A DNA stretch of 64,000 nucleotides. Source: Cladopsammia gracilis (Eukaryota; Cnidaria; Anthozoa; Scleractinia; Dendrophylliidae). Below, one piece after another: positions 59,214 to 62,867 of the stretch. Both the position numbers and the translations under genes were made by a program. The stretch spans positions 458,001 through 522,000 of the forward strand of contig JAJGOT010000208.1 of assembly GCA_022457155.1 (NCBI GenBank), read 5' to 3'. The notes beneath the pieces were generated by a model. That model saw nothing but the letters and a program-made list of their open reading frames with translations, had not been told where the DNA came from and ran no database searches. Each line of letters opens with the position of its first letter. Within the stretch, counting starts at the first letter, position 1.

Positions 59214-62200
59214 GTGGATAAAAGATAACAAAACCCATTGCGCTATCCAACGAATAGTGATTTATCCGGTGGATAGCGCTATCCACGTTTTGAACAACTG
59301 GGCCCTGGCCAATTACAGTAGTAATAGGCCATTTGCACGATGACGTCATTTGACTACCACTACCAGAATTCATTTCGTTTTTCCTTTCTTATTTAAATTT
59401 TGTAATCCCAGTGCGGTTTAAATAACAATAGCCCTAATTTGCACTACAAAAGAAAAAACTGAAGGATTCTGGTAGTAGTAGTCAAATGACGTCATCGTGC
59501 AAATGGCCTATACAGACTGTTAATCCAACGAGCCAATCAGAACTCGAAGCAAATACAGGTAGCTGACGCCAAGCACGGGAAAAGGCGTGCAGGCAAGTCA
59601 CGATTGGTTTTGGTTTTAATTTAATTCTGATTGGTCGAGAAAGTGGCGCGAGATTTTTTAGCCAGTTACGAAGCGTGGCAATGTAAAACGAAAAACAATC
59701 GCGAAATTACTTACGACGCTCAATTTAAAACTGCTTTAAAAGACGCAATTCTTTCGGTTTTTTTTTTGTTTGCGATATATTACTTGGGGAACCTTGGATG
59801 TTAATGTTTATTTTTATCATTTAATGTCATTTGCAAATGCTTGACAGCTATTACTTTTTCTGCTTCATTTTAGGCCTTCCGAGAATGGCAAACGCGATTT
59901 CAAGCGGTCAGTCGAGTCGATGAGTATATTGAGGTTTGTTTAACTTCAGTTCCGAAAAGAAGTAATTTCGAGCACGCAAGCTTAGGCAACTGCACTACAA
60001 TGTTAAAAAGTAAAATGGCTGTAAATATACTATTTACGTTGGATAATTAAATTAATTAAAGCAAAGACTGAGTGATGGGAACAGAACAGATACCAATATA
60101 TATTTTATACAATTTTTATCTTTACAGCTCAAAGAAACTGACCGTCTTTTAGAAGTCCTTAGAGGCTGGCATGTCTGGGCAAATGGTTAGTGCATAGCTG
60201 TTTTATGAGTGCGTTAGTTGAAACTCCCCAAACCGTATTACTTGTTCAGTTGTTTTAGGACCCATTCTTTTTGTGCAATTCTAACTAACCTTATTTCGCT
60301 TTAGGAATGACAGATCCACGAAACAAATCAACAGTTTCCGAAATAAGACAATTTGGCGTATTCAGTATAGAGACAAAATTTTGTCTTTTCCCAAGTAAAC
60401 CTGGTATTGTGTTCATTCTAAAAGAATCCATCAGGACACGATTATCGTCGCATGGCGCAGCGTGGCCGAGTGGTTAAGGCGCTGGTCTTCAAACCCTGAG
60501 GCCCCTAGGTTCAAGTTCTGCTCTGACCTTTTAGCTGGAGTTGTTTCACGGTAGACTCGAGTTCAACTCCTACGCTACGCTTGTAAATTTAACAAATTTA
60601 CACCGGTTTTCCGTGGTGTGGACTCTTATTTTATTCATGTGATGACGTAAATCGTGGTAAATAAGAGTCCACACCACGGAAAACCGGTGTAAATTTGTTT
60701 TTTACAACAATATTTAGAAAAAAAATACAAGGAAAAATCGAAGTCTTGTTACAAACCGTGACAGCAAAGAAAGAGCAAGCGTTGTCTATAACTTTCTCGC
60801 AATCTGATTGGTTGTTTTTAAGCGCACGTGATGTTAGCGTCAGCACCGTTGTTTGGACTCTCATTTGCCACTCACGTCGACCAATCAGATTGCGAGTTTA
60901 GCGGCAATTGTGGTAAAAAGCCACTTGTCTGCCTCCTTTAAGTTGGCTTTTATATCCTTATTCTTCCCATTCCACACAAGCTTCTACGAGGTTGTAACTT
61001 AAGGTGGCTCCATATAGTTATTGCCCAGTCTTCCAAATAAAATATACGCAACCTTATTGCTGTCTTTCGAGAGTTTTGTTTCGCAATACTAGGCATGATA
61101 TACACATATACGTAGCTTAGGCTTTCTCGTTTATGGAGAAGTCTAATTTGGCAGTCTTGTCTCGTTACCATGGCAACCAATGTTTGAGTTGTTGGGTTTG
61201 TTGTTCAAGGTTAGCAAACCTCTCAACGGATTTTCTCGGTTTTTACACGGTAAATATTCACTATTTTTGGTGAAACAGAAGAAACGTTCAGTAGGTCTAA
61301 TCTAACAAAGCCATAAAAAATCGGTACATAATTTTCGGCAATTTACTCACTTTTCGTTTTTTACGTTTATTGGGTTTGTGTATGTACAAAAATTGTTGTC
61401 TTTTCTTTGTGATCGAGAGCAAAGAAAATCCTACCATGCAAGTTGTCAATTTTTATAAAAATTCACCGTGTGGAATGCGCGCAATAAACGTTTTAGTTAC
61501 CGTAAAATCCTCTTTATTTTCGTGAAGTCTATGGAGCCACCTTAAAACCAAATTAATTATTTAACTGGAATCAAAATTGATGCTGACCCTGGGTAAGCTT
61601 AACCCGCGCTTTGAACAACCCGGCCCTGGTTTATATAATCTTTTATCCTTTTAGAATTAAAATGTTCCTATTCTGAAGGAGATCCAAAAGAACACAGCCT
61701 TAGTACAGCGTCAAGCCCAAACAAATGTTTTTAATGGAATATGTATTTGTTTGTTTTTGTTGAAGGCATGAGCACGCGAAGAAAACAAGCTCGATTGTTT
61801 CGTCGTTCCGTGGAGCTGAAGACTATGAAAGACATTTTCACCGAGTGGCTGAATGGGACGCAGCAGCTGCAGTTAGCAAATAGAACACACGACCTGAATA
61901 TCATGAAACGGTAAGGGCGCTAAAAATTTATTCAGCACGTTTTCGAGATTTTCATGTATTAAGGAGAAAGCTAACATAAAGGTATAGTAAGAACTTTGTA
62001 AATATTTCAGGGAGAGCATAGCTGAGGGTGCGTGGAGACCCTCCGTTATGCTAACAGTTCGTTGGTGGTATAACAGTGCCTTTTAACTGTACATTAAATG
62101 TCAGCACAACCGAATGAAACATTTTTTCAAAACTTCGCTGAATTTGTAAGGAGACCGCTATTTTTCGTGGCTGTTGTTGGTGCGATAAGAAGCGTTAATT

Positions 62201-62811
62201 CGTGTTTTATTTTACATAGTGCGTTTGTTTGCTGGAAAGATGTCGCCCTGGAGAGAACAAGAAACAGACGCGCAATGTACGAGTTCAGGAACAACGCGGC
62301 CGCGAACTTGGTAAGAATTTTCCTAACAGGCTGCTATGAATCACGATTCGATTGATTAGCTGACTGACTCACTGGCGACTGACTGACACTGACTAACTGA
62401 TACTGACTGACTGACTCACTGACTGACTGTCTGGCTGACACATGTGAGTGAGTGACTAAGTGACTGACTGTCTGGCTGACTCACTAAGTGAGACAGTGAT
62501 TGATTTTCTGACTATCTGGCGGACTCATTGAGTGACTGACATCCAACTAACCGGCTGACTGCCTGTCTGACCGACAGACTGAGTTTGTGACGAACAGACT
62601 GACTTACTAACAGACCGACTGACCGACTGACAGACCTACTGTCTGACTAACCGACCGACCAACGTATGGATGGACGGACGGATGGACAGATGGATGGACG
62701 GACTTCCTGATAGACTGATTAATTGCCTGACTTACTGGCTGGCTGGACGACTGGCTGACTGGTCTCTTTGCTGACTGGCTGGCTGGCTGACTGGCTGGCT
62801 GGCTGTATGGC

Positions 62812-62867
<56 letters not shown>

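Larger units (their letters stand above)
59131..59737. mobile_element. CCAATCGTG MITE, copy 3, split by two nested MITEs
   Basis: Three pieces, 59131-59159, 59305-59326 and 59509-59737, join into one copy parallel to copy 2 (TAAAACCAAAACAATAGTTA, CTGGCCAATTACAGTAGTAA, then TACAGACTGTTAATCCAACG). Confidence 0.8.

Noticed and set aside
60455..60535. A functional Ser/Leu tRNA gene
   Set aside because: A and B boxes are present, but the ends cannot form an acceptor stem and no proper variable arm is seen; a SINE head fits better.
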